Origin: Orthonyx spaldingii
Lineage: Eukaryota > Chordata > Aves > Passeriformes > Orthonychidae
Reading direction: 5' to 3'
Assembly: GCA_013397795.1 (NCBI GenBank)
Contig: VZTJ01005217.1
Location: 991,532 to 1,055,531, forward strand
DNA length: 64,000 bases
In this document: positions 26,401 through 34,870 of the stretch, one piece after another
Position numbering within the stretch: the stretch's first letter is position 1
How the letters are laid out: the number at the start of each line of letters is the position of its first letter
Notes under the pieces: generated by a model
What the model was told of the DNA's origin: nothing
Databases searched by the model: none
What the model saw: only the letters and a program-made list of their open reading frames with translations
Translations under genes and position numbers: made by a program

Positions 26401-26871
26401 GTACCATGACTGCATATGAAGCAACATAAAAGGGAATCATGTGGCTCTTCCCATATGAGAGGATGACTGCATGGATGAGTTGGTTCACAAACTGCTGACA
26501 AAAAGCAGGCTGCTGGTAATAGCTCTGCTGAGAAGAGAGAATAAGTCTAATGAGGTTTTAGAGGTTCCTCCCTCTTGTTAGACTGGACTTTCTCTAAGGA
26601 CATCAGTAAGAGGTGATGGCAAGGACACCACATGAACTTCTGGTTGATTAGGAATGAAAGTTCAAAAAGAAGCTGGGACCTAAACACATCATTGTACAGA
26701 AGAAAACAGCACCTACGTGCCCAGCTGGAAAAGAAATACTTCTGCAACAGGCTAAATGAAATATTTGGTAGCCTCAGTCCACAGACCTTTGCATTTTTCC
26801 TAAGAATGTCTCTTTACACCAGTAGCATTAAAATGGTCATGCGTTCCTCCAAGATCTTTCCCCCAGATTTA
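23423..26871 (-). CDS. Candidate 3' exons of an unrecognised spliced minus-strand gene
   Basis: Three minus-strand segments have good splice signals and compatible phases. Segment W (26871-26820) follows a pyrimidine tract ending TGCTGTAG, enters in phase 2 and leaves in phase 0 at CTG/GTGTAA; it reads KSGGKILEERMTILMLL. Segment X (26494-26399) follows TGCTTTTTGTCAG, is 32 codons in phase 0-0, ends GTACAG/GTGAGC and reads QFVNQLIHAVILSYG then KSHMIPFYVASYAVMVQ. Segment Z (23500-23423) follows TTTTCACTCTTCTCATTAG, enters in phase 0 and ends at TAA; it reads QVNEKTQELMKQ then VVTGTSPCCQDCY. X and Z are more GC-rich than their surroundings. I do not recognise the protein, and mammals have no gene I know of here. 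Other acceptors nearby (26730, 26256) give competing models. Chance exons cannot be excluded. Confidence 0.33.
24016..24260 (-). mobile_element. CR1 LINE 3'-end fragment (minus orientation)
   Basis: A well-preserved CR1 3' end in reverse complement: CATAGAATCCTAGAATGG, then GGAAGGGACCTTAAAGATCATC, CCCCCCTGCCATGGG, ACACCTTCCACCAGACCAGG, CAACCTGGCCTTGAACACT and CAACCTGTGCCAGGGCC. It is the best-preserved CR1 end in the window, so probably younger than the copy at 5.5 kb. It lies inside the putative intron between minus-strand segments X and Z. Confidence 0.95.
24693..24746 (+). mobile_element. Degenerate CR1 3'-tip (plus orientation)
   Basis: GGGACTAAATGACTTGTTGAGGTCC followed by a T-rich stretch and TTCTGTGATTATTGG follows the layout of the last 50 or so bases of CR1 (tract ending in GAGGTCCCTTCC...ATTCTGTGATT). 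The match is old and imperfect. Confidence 0.5.
25798..25844. repeat. Three-copy 15-bp tandem repeat
   Basis: The 10-mer AGGGAAATGG recurs at 25801, 25816 and 25831, giving a 15-bp period with a variable ATACA/GCATT filler. It is a small local expansion. Confidence 0.85.
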
Positions 26872-28123
26872 CTACAGCAAAATAATTAAAATGATGAAAT
26901 AAACAGGACTGAGGGAGTACTCTCAGGGTGAGCAGTAATCCAGTCAATGCAAACACCTCTTTATCAGGTTATCAGCACATCTGGGTATCAGCACAACCAT
27001 ATCAGGGCCACACTAGTTATTGGGCCAAGGAAACCCCAAGCAAGTTTTGTCTGGAGCTGTTATACATATTTTGTGCCTGGGCTGATAAAACATATAGTTA
27101 AAAGCTTTGGGCCAAATTAATGAAATGTCACTTCTAAATCGGATAAACCTTGTTTGATTACAGCTATAGTTAAATGAGACATCAGATTAATTTTGCTGCA
27201 AAGACTGTTTATTGTGCTAATCAATATTGTGTTATTTCCTACTCCATTTGTTCTCTCCATCTACTGTTTCTATATATATGTTTTTGAGGCAGGAGTCTTC
27301 TTTTTACTGTGGAATAACAGGCTCTGAGTTCGTACTGCAGCTATTAAATGACCCAGGATCTGCATTATTACTGTTCCTAAGGGACAGTCCTCACAAGGAT
27401 ACAAATAATAAACAACATCAACTTTTCAGCTGAAACAGAATTTATTATCCACCTCTCTTTGTATTGCTCTGGCATTTCTCCCTGTTCCACATAACACAAT
27501 CAACTGAATGAAGTGGCAGTGAATTACAGGAAGAGATGGTTCAGTGATGAATCAGTCACTGGTCTAACTACAAGAGAAACCGACACCCTTCCCATCAAAG
27601 AAATATGCACACAGGATATACAGAGCAGCTCCTGTAGGCAGGGACAGCTGATGGCTCCCATTTTCCATTGACTTCTTTCGGATTTCTCCAAGGTCAGAAC
27701 CCCTGTGAAAAAAAAATGACCCAGGATCTGTGGAAGAATAATAGTTATTTAAGCACATACAATATATACGGTCAGAAATCCAGGCTCTTCCATCACAAAT
27801 CTACACACATACTGCACACAAGAGGTGGAGTCCTCATGTCTTGTAAAAAAGGCTTTGAAAAATACACTAATGGAAACACGGATGTTTTTGATCAGGAGTT
27901 ACAGTGCCTGTAACGATTGTGTGAATACAAATCACTCTGGGAAAAGCTGTAACACATTTTCTATGAGGCCAGGTACAGCAAAGTGCTGAAGGCTGGGGAC
28001 AAAACTAATGAAAGAGGATTTAAGTATACAACGACTTTAATCCTTTTCTCATGTAACTCCTCAGCTCTATGGGTAGCAAACATTTAGCAACACTTTTAAA
28101 GGAGTTGAAAAGGAGCTACTCAC

Positions 28124-28339
28124 TAAGACTCCCTGTATGAAAAAAATTTCAGGATGGTGTTTTGCCCTCCTTACTAGGACTGGAATATTTCGAAGTGTTT
28201 TTCTCAGAGTAAGGAAGCATAATTTGGAGGAACCACAGCAGATCTTAATGTTTAATATATGTTCATCAAAGCACTTTCCTAGCTCCGAGTTAATAGCTCC
28301 ATAGCTTTTGCTAAACGTAGGCGTGACGACATCCCACAT
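28124..28339 (-). CDS. Candidate first coding exon of the unrecognised minus-strand gene
   Basis: From an ATG at 28339-28337 a minus-strand frame runs to a strong splice donor (CTA/GTAAGG, exon end 28175) and a second one (TTA/GTGAGT, exon end 28124). It reads MWDVVTPTFSKSYG, then AINSELGKCFDEHILNIKICC, and so on. It sits at the left edge of the HSPA2 CpG island, where a bidirectional promoter would place a first exon. I found no phase-compatible exon joining it directly to segment W: a candidate around 27703-27590 needs another phase. Treat it as an open frame with donors, not a proven exon. Confidence 0.2.
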
Positions 28340-28441
28340 TAGCACAACAGACAAGAATTTGGAAGCGGTTCAAGAATGGTCACCACGCAGGAACACGCAG
28401 CAACAGGGCCCCCAGCGCCCCCCTGGTTCTGGTGCCGGGGC

Positions 28442-28520
28442 GGGAGGGGACAGCCCGGTGCCATTCCCTGAGTCCCGACGCAGGGACAGGAGGGGACAGC
28501 CCGGTGCCACTCCCTGAGTT
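28442..28520. repeat. Two-copy 46-bp GC-rich minisatellite
   Basis: AGGGGACAGCCCGGTGCCA occurs at 28445 and again at 28491, followed each time by (A/C)TTCCCTGAGT or CTCCCTGAGT, a 46-bp period. A partial third copy may precede it (GGTGCCGGGGCGGG). It lies at the left edge of the HSPA2 CpG island. Confidence 0.85.
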
Positions 28521-29005
28521 TTGGTACCGGGACAGACACGGGGCGGGGGTGTTGTCAGCCCGCCAAGTTCGGGCGAAATAAGGCTAAACACGGGCTCGGC
28601 GGGACTTTCCCTCAGGCGCTTTCCCTCAGCGGGAGGGCGCGGAGCTGTGTGAGGGGAGCCGTTCCGCCATGACAGTTCGAGGGTCGCCGCGGCGGGGGCG
28701 GGATGGCGGCTGTTCCGCACTGACAGTCGGGCGCAGGCTGAAGGGAGGTGTGTGTCTGTGTGTCAGGGAGCGAGGGCGAAATTTCTGCCGCCCTGCGACC
28801 AAATAAGGGTAAATTCCCCAGCGCCGGGCTGAGCGCTCAGGAATTACAAACACCGCACGGCGAGAGCGGCCGCGAACCCGCGGCCCCCGCACCCCCGCGG
28901 GTCCGAGCGGGCGGCGCGCGGGGGCGTCGCCTAGCGACCGCACAGCCCCGCCCCGCCGGCCACCCCCCGCCTGCCATTGGACAGCGCTGATGTCAATCAC
29001 CGGCA

Positions 29006-29013
29006 TGACGTCA
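29006..29013. promoter_or_regulatory. Full palindromic cAMP response element
   Basis: A perfect TGACGTCA lies about 290 bases upstream of the TATA box. CREB/CREM/ATF factors bind this site; CREM drives many post-meiotic testis genes in mammals, which would suit the germ-cell role of mammalian HSPA2. The function in this gene is inferred. Confidence 0.65.
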
Positions 29014-29022
29014 TCTCAACTG

Positions 29023-29030
29023 GAACTTTC
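29023..29030. promoter_or_regulatory. Distal heat-shock element (GAAnnTTC)
   Basis: GAACTTTC gives two perfectly inverted HSF half-sites. It lies ten bases after the CRE and about 270 bases before the TATA box. Two half-sites alone usually bind weakly. Confidence 0.6.
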
Positions 29031-29263
29031 TCGCGGAGGCTCGCGGCGGGGGCGGGGCCAGCAGACAGCACGAGCGCGGATTGGCTGAGCGCGATGGCGC
29101 ACGAGAAAAACCCGGAAGAATCGCGGCCCCCGGGGGGGCGGGCTGGCGGGGGGGCGCTCGCAGTTCTGATTGGCCGGAGCCTTGGGGGCGGGCCCTCCCC
29201 GGCGGCTCGCGGGGGCGATTGGCCAGACGGCTGTTCCAGGCGCGTCTGGATTGGCCGTCAGCG

Positions 29264-29281
29264 TTCTGGCAGGTTCCAGAA
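29264..29281. promoter_or_regulatory. Proximal heat-shock element
   Basis: TTCTGGCAGGTTCCAGAA holds a perfect TTCnnGAA pair at 29274-29281 and an upstream TTC half-site ten bases earlier, so three correctly phased half-sites. It lies 15 bases upstream of the TATA box, the classic place for an HSF1 site in HSP70 genes. Confidence 0.8.
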
Positions 29282-29295
29282 GCGGCCGCGGCGGG

Positions 29296-29302
29296 TATAA
29301 AA
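29296..29302 (+). promoter_or_regulatory. TATA box of HSPA2
   Basis: TATAAAA in a GGG..GGGG context, 98 bases before the ATG counted from its last base; the predicted start site is 25-30 bases downstream. Confidence 0.85.
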
Positions 29303-29399
29303 GGGGCGGCGGCGGCGCGAGCTGGGCATATCGCGCCGCGGCGGCAGCGGGAGCGGGAGGGGCGGACACGGGCGAACAGCAGCACAGACAGCCGACACC

Positions 29400-31304
29400 A
29401 TGTCTGCGAAAGGGCCGGCGATCGGCATCGACCTGGGCACCACGTACTCCTGCGTGGGTGTCTTCCAGCACGGCAAGGTGGAGATCATCGCTAACGACCA
29501 GGGCAACCGCACCACACCCAGCTATGTAGCGTTCACCGATACAGAACGGCTTATCGGGGATGCTGCCAAGAACCAGGTAGCGATGAACCCCACCAACACC
29601 ATCTTTGATGCCAAACGCCTCATCGGCCGCAAGTATGACGACCCCACGGTGCAGTCGGATATGAAGCACTGGCCTTTCCGTGTGGTGAATGAGGGTGGCA
29701 AGCCCAAGGTGCAGGTGGAGTACAAGGGGGAGATGAAGACCTTCTTCCCAGAGGAGATCAGCTCCATGGTGCTCACCAAGATGAAGGAGATTGCTGAGGC
29801 TTATCTGGGGTGCAAGGTGCAGAACGCTGTCATCACGGTGCCGGCATACTTCAATGACTCCCAGCGCCAGGCCACCAAGGACGCTGGCACCATCACTGGC
29901 CTCAATGTGATGCGCATCATCAATGAGCCCACTGCAGCTGCTATCGCCTATGGTCTGGACAAGAAAGGAACCCGGGCTGGAGAGAAGAACGTGCTCATCT
30001 TTGACCTGGGAGGGGGCACTTTTGATGTGTCCATCCTTACCATCGAGGATGGCATCTTTGAGGTAAAGTCCACAGCTGGTGACACCCATTTGGGTGGGGA
30101 GGACTTTGACAACCGCATGGTGAACCACTTTGTGGAGGAATTCAAGCGCAAGCACAAGCGTGACATCGCTGGCAACAAGCGAGCGGTGAGGCGACTGCGC
30201 ACGGCTTGCGAGAGGGCGAAGCGCACCCTCAGCTCCTCCACGCAGGCCAGCATTGAAATTGATTCTCTCTTTGAGGGCATTGACTTCTACACATCCATTA
30301 CTCGTGCCCGTTTTGAGGAGCTCAATGCTGACCTGTTCCGTGGCACCCTGGAGCCGGTGGAGAAGGCTCTGCGTGATGCCAAGCTCGACAAGGGCCAGAT
30401 TCAGGAGATCGTGCTGGTAGGTGGCTCTACCCGGATCCCTAAGATCCAGAAGCTGCTACAGGATTTCTTCAATGGTAAAGAGCTCAACAAGAGCATCAAC
30501 CCTGATGAGGCTGTGGCTTATGGTGCTGCTGTTCAAGCAGCTATCCTCATGGGAGACAAGTCTGAGAACGTGCAGGATCTGCTGCTGTTGGATGTCACCC
30601 CTCTGTCCCTGGGCATTGAAACGGCTGGAGGAGTGATGACTGCTCTCATCAAGCGCAACACCACCATCCCCACCAAACAAACTCAGACCTTCACCACTTA
30701 CTCAGACAACCAGAGCAGCGTCCTGGTCCAGGTGTACGAGGGTGAGAGGGCTATGACAAGAGATAACAACTTGCTGGGCAAGTTTGACCTAACTGGCATC
30801 CCCCCAGCACCCCGGGGAGTCCCCCAGATCGAGGTCACTTTCGACATTGATGCCAATGGTATCCTGAATGTCAGTGCCGTGGACAAGAGCACCGGTAAGG
30901 AGAACAAGATCACCATCACCAATGACAAGGGTCGTCTCAGCAAGGACGACATTGACCGTATGGTGCAAGAAGCAGAGAAGTACAAAGCAGAGGACGAAGC
31001 GAACCGGGATCGGGTGGCAGCCAAGAACTCCCTCGAGTCCTACACTTACAACATGAAGCAGACAGTGGAGGATGATAAACTCAAGGGAAAGATCAGTGAC
31101 CAGGACAAGCAGAGAGTGCTCGACAAGTGCAAGGAGGTAGTCTCTTGGCTTGACCGCAACCAGATGGCTGAGAAGGAAGAGTACGAGCACAAGCAGAAAG
31201 AGCTGGAGAAACTCTGCAACCCGATTGTCACAAAATTGTACCGGGGAGATGGAGGGGCCGGGGCAGGTGGCTCTGGTGGCCCCACCATCGAAGAAGTAGA
31301 TTAA
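29400..31304 (+). CDS. HSPA2: HSPA2, intronless heat-shock 70 kDa chaperone
   Basis: The 634-codon uninterrupted frame is a canonical cytosolic/nuclear HSP70. The N-terminal nucleotide-binding domain (about 1-385) carries all three family signatures: IDLGTTYS at 10-17, DLGGGTFDVS from 202 and VLVGGSTRIPK from 338. The interdomain linker DLLLLDV starts at 393. The substrate-binding domain follows, then a GGAGAGGSGG-like tail and the terminal EEVD that docks TPR co-chaperones such as HOP and CHIP. ATP-driven cycles with J-proteins and exchange factors let it bind and release unfolded clients. Lack of introns allows expression during heat shock, when splicing fails. Gene order next to ZBTB1 identifies it as HSPA2 and not HSPA1/HSPA8; in birds this is the main inducible HSP70. 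The start follows GCCGACACC, a good Kozak context. Residue 138 is Cys where related proteins usually have Lys or Gly. Confidence 0.97.
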   Translation: MSAKGPAIGIDLGTTYSCVGVFQHGKVEIIANDQGNRTTPSYVAFTDTERLIGDAAKNQVAMNPTNTIFDAKRLIGRKYDDPTVQSDMKHWPFRVVNEGGKPKVQVEYKGEMKTFFPEEISSMVLTKMKEIAEAYLGCKVQNAVITVPAYFNDSQRQATKDAGTITGLNVMRIINEPTAAAIAYGLDKKGTRAGEKNVLIFDLGGGTFDVSILTIEDGIFEVKSTAGDTHLGGEDFDNRMVNHFVEEFKRKHKRDIAGNKRAVRRLRTACERAKRTLSSSTQASIEIDSLFEGIDFYTSITRARFEELNADLFRGTLEPVEKALRDAKLDKGQIQEIVLVGGSTRIPKIQKLLQDFFNGKELNKSINPDEAVAYGAAVQAAILMGDKSENVQDLLLLDVTPLSLGIETAGGVMTALIKRNTTIPTKQTQTFTTYSDNQSSVLVQVYEGERAMTRDNNLLGKFDLTGIPPAPRGVPQIEVTFDIDANGILNVSAVDKSTGKENKITITNDKGRLSKDDIDRMVQEAEKYKAEDEANRDRVAAKNSLESYTYNMKQTVEDDKLKGKISDQDKQRVLDKCKEVVSWLDRNQMAEKEEYEHKQKELEKLCNPIVTKLYRGDGGAGAGGSGGPTIEEVD

Positions 31305-31680
31305 AGAGGACTGAAGTATAGACTGGTTTATGGACAGTCACTCCGTTCTTTGCTTTTTTTTTTTCTAACGTTTAAGGAAAACGTCCTTGCCAATAACAGA
31401 GTTTATTCTGTTGGGTGTGTATAAAGGCAGATCTGTCAGCTTGGTTTTGATAAGAGGGAAGGCACGTCCTGCTTTATAAGGTTAGTATAGACAAATTTTG
31501 TTAATTCAGATACAGCTGTTTGTATTCTGGATGTTTGTCTCTGTCTCTTCTAAAGTAACCACTTGACTGTTGCAGTTGACAAGTTGCAAGTTATGCATGA
31601 AAACCTTTACAGAAGATGAAAAAAAACTTGCCAAATTTGGCTTCTGGAAATTTTGTTAATAAATAAAATGTATTAAAAGC
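31305..31680 (+). other. HSPA2 3' untranslated region with poly(A) signals
   Basis: AT-rich, non-coding, with a T-run near 31352-31361. Two overlapping AATAAA hexamers lie at 31658-31663 and 31662-31667, about 355 bases past the stop, giving an mRNA of about 2.3 kb. Confidence 0.8.
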
Positions 31681-34620
31681 ATACATCTATCCTCTTTCTC
31701 CTCTCTGTGAAGGGGCAGTAGTGGGGAGGAGGGGGTGAGGAAGACCTTTCTGGTGGTGTCTGTGGCTCTGGGTGGTGACAGCAGTGGAGCAGGGGGTGTT
31801 GGGCTCCAGAGGGGTGGCTGATGCCCCTAGAGTGGCAGTGGGAGAGAGCATAGGGGCTTCCTGAGGGGAGCCCAGCTTGGGGTGGGCATTGGGGAGGGGG
31901 TGTCCTGGTGCTGCAGCCCCCCAACCCTGTCACAGGGGCAGTGGGAGTGTGGCTCCCGGGATTTTCACAGCAGGGAAAAGTTCCCCGGAGTTGCGTGCCA
32001 GTGCTGTTTTCAGGCAGGACCTGCTCTTACCCGTAACTGGTGTCCGGGGCTGCAGTTCCCAGCTTGGGAATGCATTATGTGCATGTGGCTGGGAGAGAAC
32101 AGCGGGGAAATGAGGGCAACAGAAATAGTCCTGCTTGGCAGGTGGTGGGGCTTGATAAAATAGAGACCGGTTTGTGGGCAGCTGTACAAAGTGCTGAGTT
32201 ATTCTTAGGTTGCTTGTGTGCATGCTCAGCTTTCAATACTTTACTGAGTGTGTTTTTCTCCTCTTGAGACAATCAAAAGTTGGGTTGGCAAGAACACCCC
32301 CAGAGCTGGGAGTGCTGAGTAAGGAGCTGGTATGCTGAACTTCATAAAATAGGCAAAATCTGTAGTAGTTAAACTTGTCTGGCTTTGCTGCAAACTGTCT
32401 GCAGAGCTCTTCATTTGTATAAGAAAGCAAAAAACCTGGCAGGCATCGTTGGGCGTCCGAGGTGCTGTGAGTTAACGAGCTCTCCTGCAGCAGCCTGATG
32501 GCACGCACATTTCGGACTGGCTTGTCCTTTAAGGGAAGAAACTGCAGAGCAGTGGGCAGCTGAAGGGAATCGGCCGCTGTGTTTTGGTTTGTTGCTTGTT
32601 TGGATGTTGGGAGCGTTGGTGTCCTGGGAACTGTGGTGGGTGCTGCCCTGCCAGCTCTCCCTGCTGCAAACAACTTTTAGGACTGTTGATTCCTTAAGCT
32701 TGTAGGTGATGTATATTAAAAAAAAAAAAAATCTATAAAAAGTTTTTGGTGACAAGAAGGGAGACAGCAATAAGGCTGTTCAGTATTTAATAACCAGCAG
32801 AGATGTAAGACTCTGGGAAGACGTGGATTTCTCTCAGCTTTCCAGAGCACTCACTGACTATGGGTTTCTCTTCACTGGCTACAGAAAGGGGTTACAGTTG
32901 TCATGGGGAGAATGTGAGGCTTGTAAAAAGCTTGTTTGATAGCTTTTTGATAGTTGTTGCAAGTGACTCAAAACCACTTCAGGTTTATCGAGCGGTTTGC
33001 AGATAAATGTCAGTGCCATCACAGTGAGATTGGAGAAGTCGATTGCAGCAACTTCAGCACCTGCTGAGGGCTTCAGCGAGATCTCCAAATGCTGCAATCA
33101 GGCTCTTGGTGTTCAGGTACACAGCACTTTGCTGGCTGTTTCCATGTACACTGCCACTTGATTTCTAGGCTGTAACATATAGAGGACCCCCGGGAATGAG
33201 AAGATACTGTAACTTTTAGCTTTATTTTTTCCTCTAGGAACTAACAGGTAAATATGTTTATGAGTGGCACTAGATTATCTGTAAGTGAAAAGTTGTTGCT
33301 GCAAACTGTAATACTCTGTCAGATAAACTCTTCAAACCAAAATCCCCCTACCACAGGATGACAATAAGGAATAGGTAGCATCCATTTTCATTGTAAATGC
33401 AGGTTGAACTATTTTTTCTATTAACCAACTAGTAATTGCCCTTGCCACATAGTTTCCTTTACTTTTCAGCCCTTGGTTTGCATTCCTCAGCGTCGCTTCC
33501 CAGTTATTAAACACAATTTTTGGTTATTTAAGTGTATTGCAGAGCTAATATAGCTAAATGCACACAGCAGATGGTTTGTCACACGCCTGTGCTGTTGTCT
33601 GTCCTTCCCCTCACCTCGGCCACTGCTGCTCCGTGCCTGTTCCAGCAGTGGGGCAGTCAGGGAAAAGAGACCAGAGATGAGGAGTCCCCCCCAGATGGTG
33701 AAAGTGGCTGAGGACAGCAACAGGTTAACACTGGGAGAATTGTATTTTTTTTTCTACAAAACAGATGTCTTTTGGTGTGACACACCTAAGGCGATATGTG
33801 GGTTATGTAAAGGATTGGAAACTTGTGTTGACTTACACCCTTGGGAATAGATTTGTAGTCTCGAGGCACAAAGTAGCCGTTCAAATATGTGACCAAGCCC
33901 CCAGAATGCAAGAGGCAGAAAACTTGAAGAGCTCAGAGCTAGGTTCCTTGCATTTATCCACTTAGTTTATAAAACAAAGAATAACTTCAAGCTGGTTTTC
34001 AGTATGTTGTACTAACTGTAGAGTAAACTCTGATCCTGTTAGTGGAAACTTCACACTGACTCCAGTGGATCTCTATTCCTCCCTCTCCTCTCCCCAGTTT
34101 CTTAAAGAAATAAACTCAGTTTCCCAAATGCTGCTTGTCATTTGCAAATAGGTGCATTTGGTGTGTACATGTCGTTCTGGGGAGCAGTTGCACATTTCAA
34201 ATGAATTTGGCAAAACCAGGAAAGTAATCTTGTCTAAAATCTGCAGTTTCATTGGTTTTGTGCTCAGCGTCTCTCATCCTGTGCACTGTCCTGACTCACA
34301 GGAAAGCCAGCTGCTCCTGTCAAAATCCCGGGCCTGGGTTTCTGAACTCTGCCGTGCTGCAACAAGGCTGTGCAAGAAAGAAAGCAAGCCCACAAGGGAG
34401 AATGTAAAGTGCTTGTAACTTCCTAGCACTTGTGCAACTCCTGTATTAACTTTTGATGGCTCCATATATTTTCTGATTGAGTTTGGATGGTATTTCAAAT
34501 AGAGGAGTACCCGTGGCATTAATACTGTAGAATTTAATCACCCAAATTAAATCCCTACAGCCAAACCCTGCCTCCTGCGTGTGCTGCAGGTCGCCCTGCA
34601 ATTCCTCATCGTCGCTTTGC
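31681..34620. other. Intergenic between HSPA2 and the PPP1R36 side
   Basis: Just past the HSPA2 end the DNA is GC-rich (about 31.7-32.1 kb) with many GGGG/GGTG words, then it becomes AT-rich. Open frames on both strands are short and mutually overlapping. I recognise no repeat or gene. Confidence 0.5.
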
Positions 34621-34646
34621 AGGGGAGAGCCAAAAAAAAAAAAAAA

Positions 34647-34656
34647 NNNNNNNNNN
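34647..34656. other. Assembly gap (10 N) inside a poly-A tract
   Basis: Ten N's are flanked by 15 A's on the left and 6 A's on the right. This is an assembly gap, and its true length is unknown. GC-rich promoter-like DNA or a long homopolymer often causes such breaks. Confidence 0.98.
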
Positions 34657-34870
34657 AAAAAAGACGAAGCCGAAAGCATTACTGAAATAACGTGCCGTGT
34701 GAGAGTCCTCGGAGGGAGCTGAGGACAAGAGAGGTGTGCGAGGGCAGCCCGCTGGGGAGCTGGGACGTGCTCGGACAGGCCGTGTCCACCCGGCCGGCCG
34801 GGTGAGTCAGCCCGGCCCCGCCGCCCCGGAGCGTCTGTTTGAAGTTGTGCGCACAGGGCTTGCAGACAGG
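34657..34870 (+). promoter_or_regulatory. CpG-rich patch with splice donor, possible PPP1R36 promoter/first exon
   Basis: About 200 bases are GC- and CpG-rich (CCGGCCGGCCGG, CGGCCCCGCCGCCCCGG), an isolated patch in AT-rich DNA. A consensus 5' splice site, CGG/GTGAGT, lies at 34801/34802. It is 3 kb past the HSPA2 end and upstream of the PPP1R36 exons on the same strand, so it could be that gene's first, non-coding, exon. I see no ATG on the plus strand between the gap and the donor. Assignment is positional. Confidence 0.35.

Larger units (their letters stand above)
28976..29254 (-). promoter_or_regulatory. Array of five inverted CCAAT (NF-Y) boxes
   Basis: ATTGG occurs at 28976-28980, 29080-29084, 29169-29173, 29218-29222 and 29250-29254; the last four are all GATTGG followed by C. 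Repeated CCAAT boxes binding NF-Y are typical of HSP70 promoters. All five are in the same orientation relative to HSPA2. Confidence 0.8.
28370..29400 (+). promoter_or_regulatory. CpG island and promoter of HSPA2
   Basis: About 1 kb of very GC-rich, CpG-dense DNA ending at the HSPA2 start codon. Elements in order: GC boxes at 28946-28957; an inverted CCAAT box at 28976; a CRE at 29006; a heat-shock element at 29023; a second GC box at 29048-29058; inverted CCAAT boxes at 29080, 29169, 29218 and 29250; a second heat-shock element at 29264-29281; and a TATA box at 29296. This is the usual build of an inducible vertebrate HSP70 promoter: HSF1 gives induction, while NF-Y, Sp1 and TBP give basal output. 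The transcription start is expected near 29325, leaving a 5' UTR of about 75 bases. The island reaches well upstream of the core promoter, so divergent transcription is possible. Confidence 0.85.

Noticed and set aside
29016..30155. 379-codon open frame on the minus strand across the HSPA2 promoter and 5' coding region
   Set aside because: HSP70 genes are known for long antisense open frames caused by codon bias (RNY pattern and GC-rich third positions). It reads through the CpG island and shows no domain, so it is a shadow of HSPA2.
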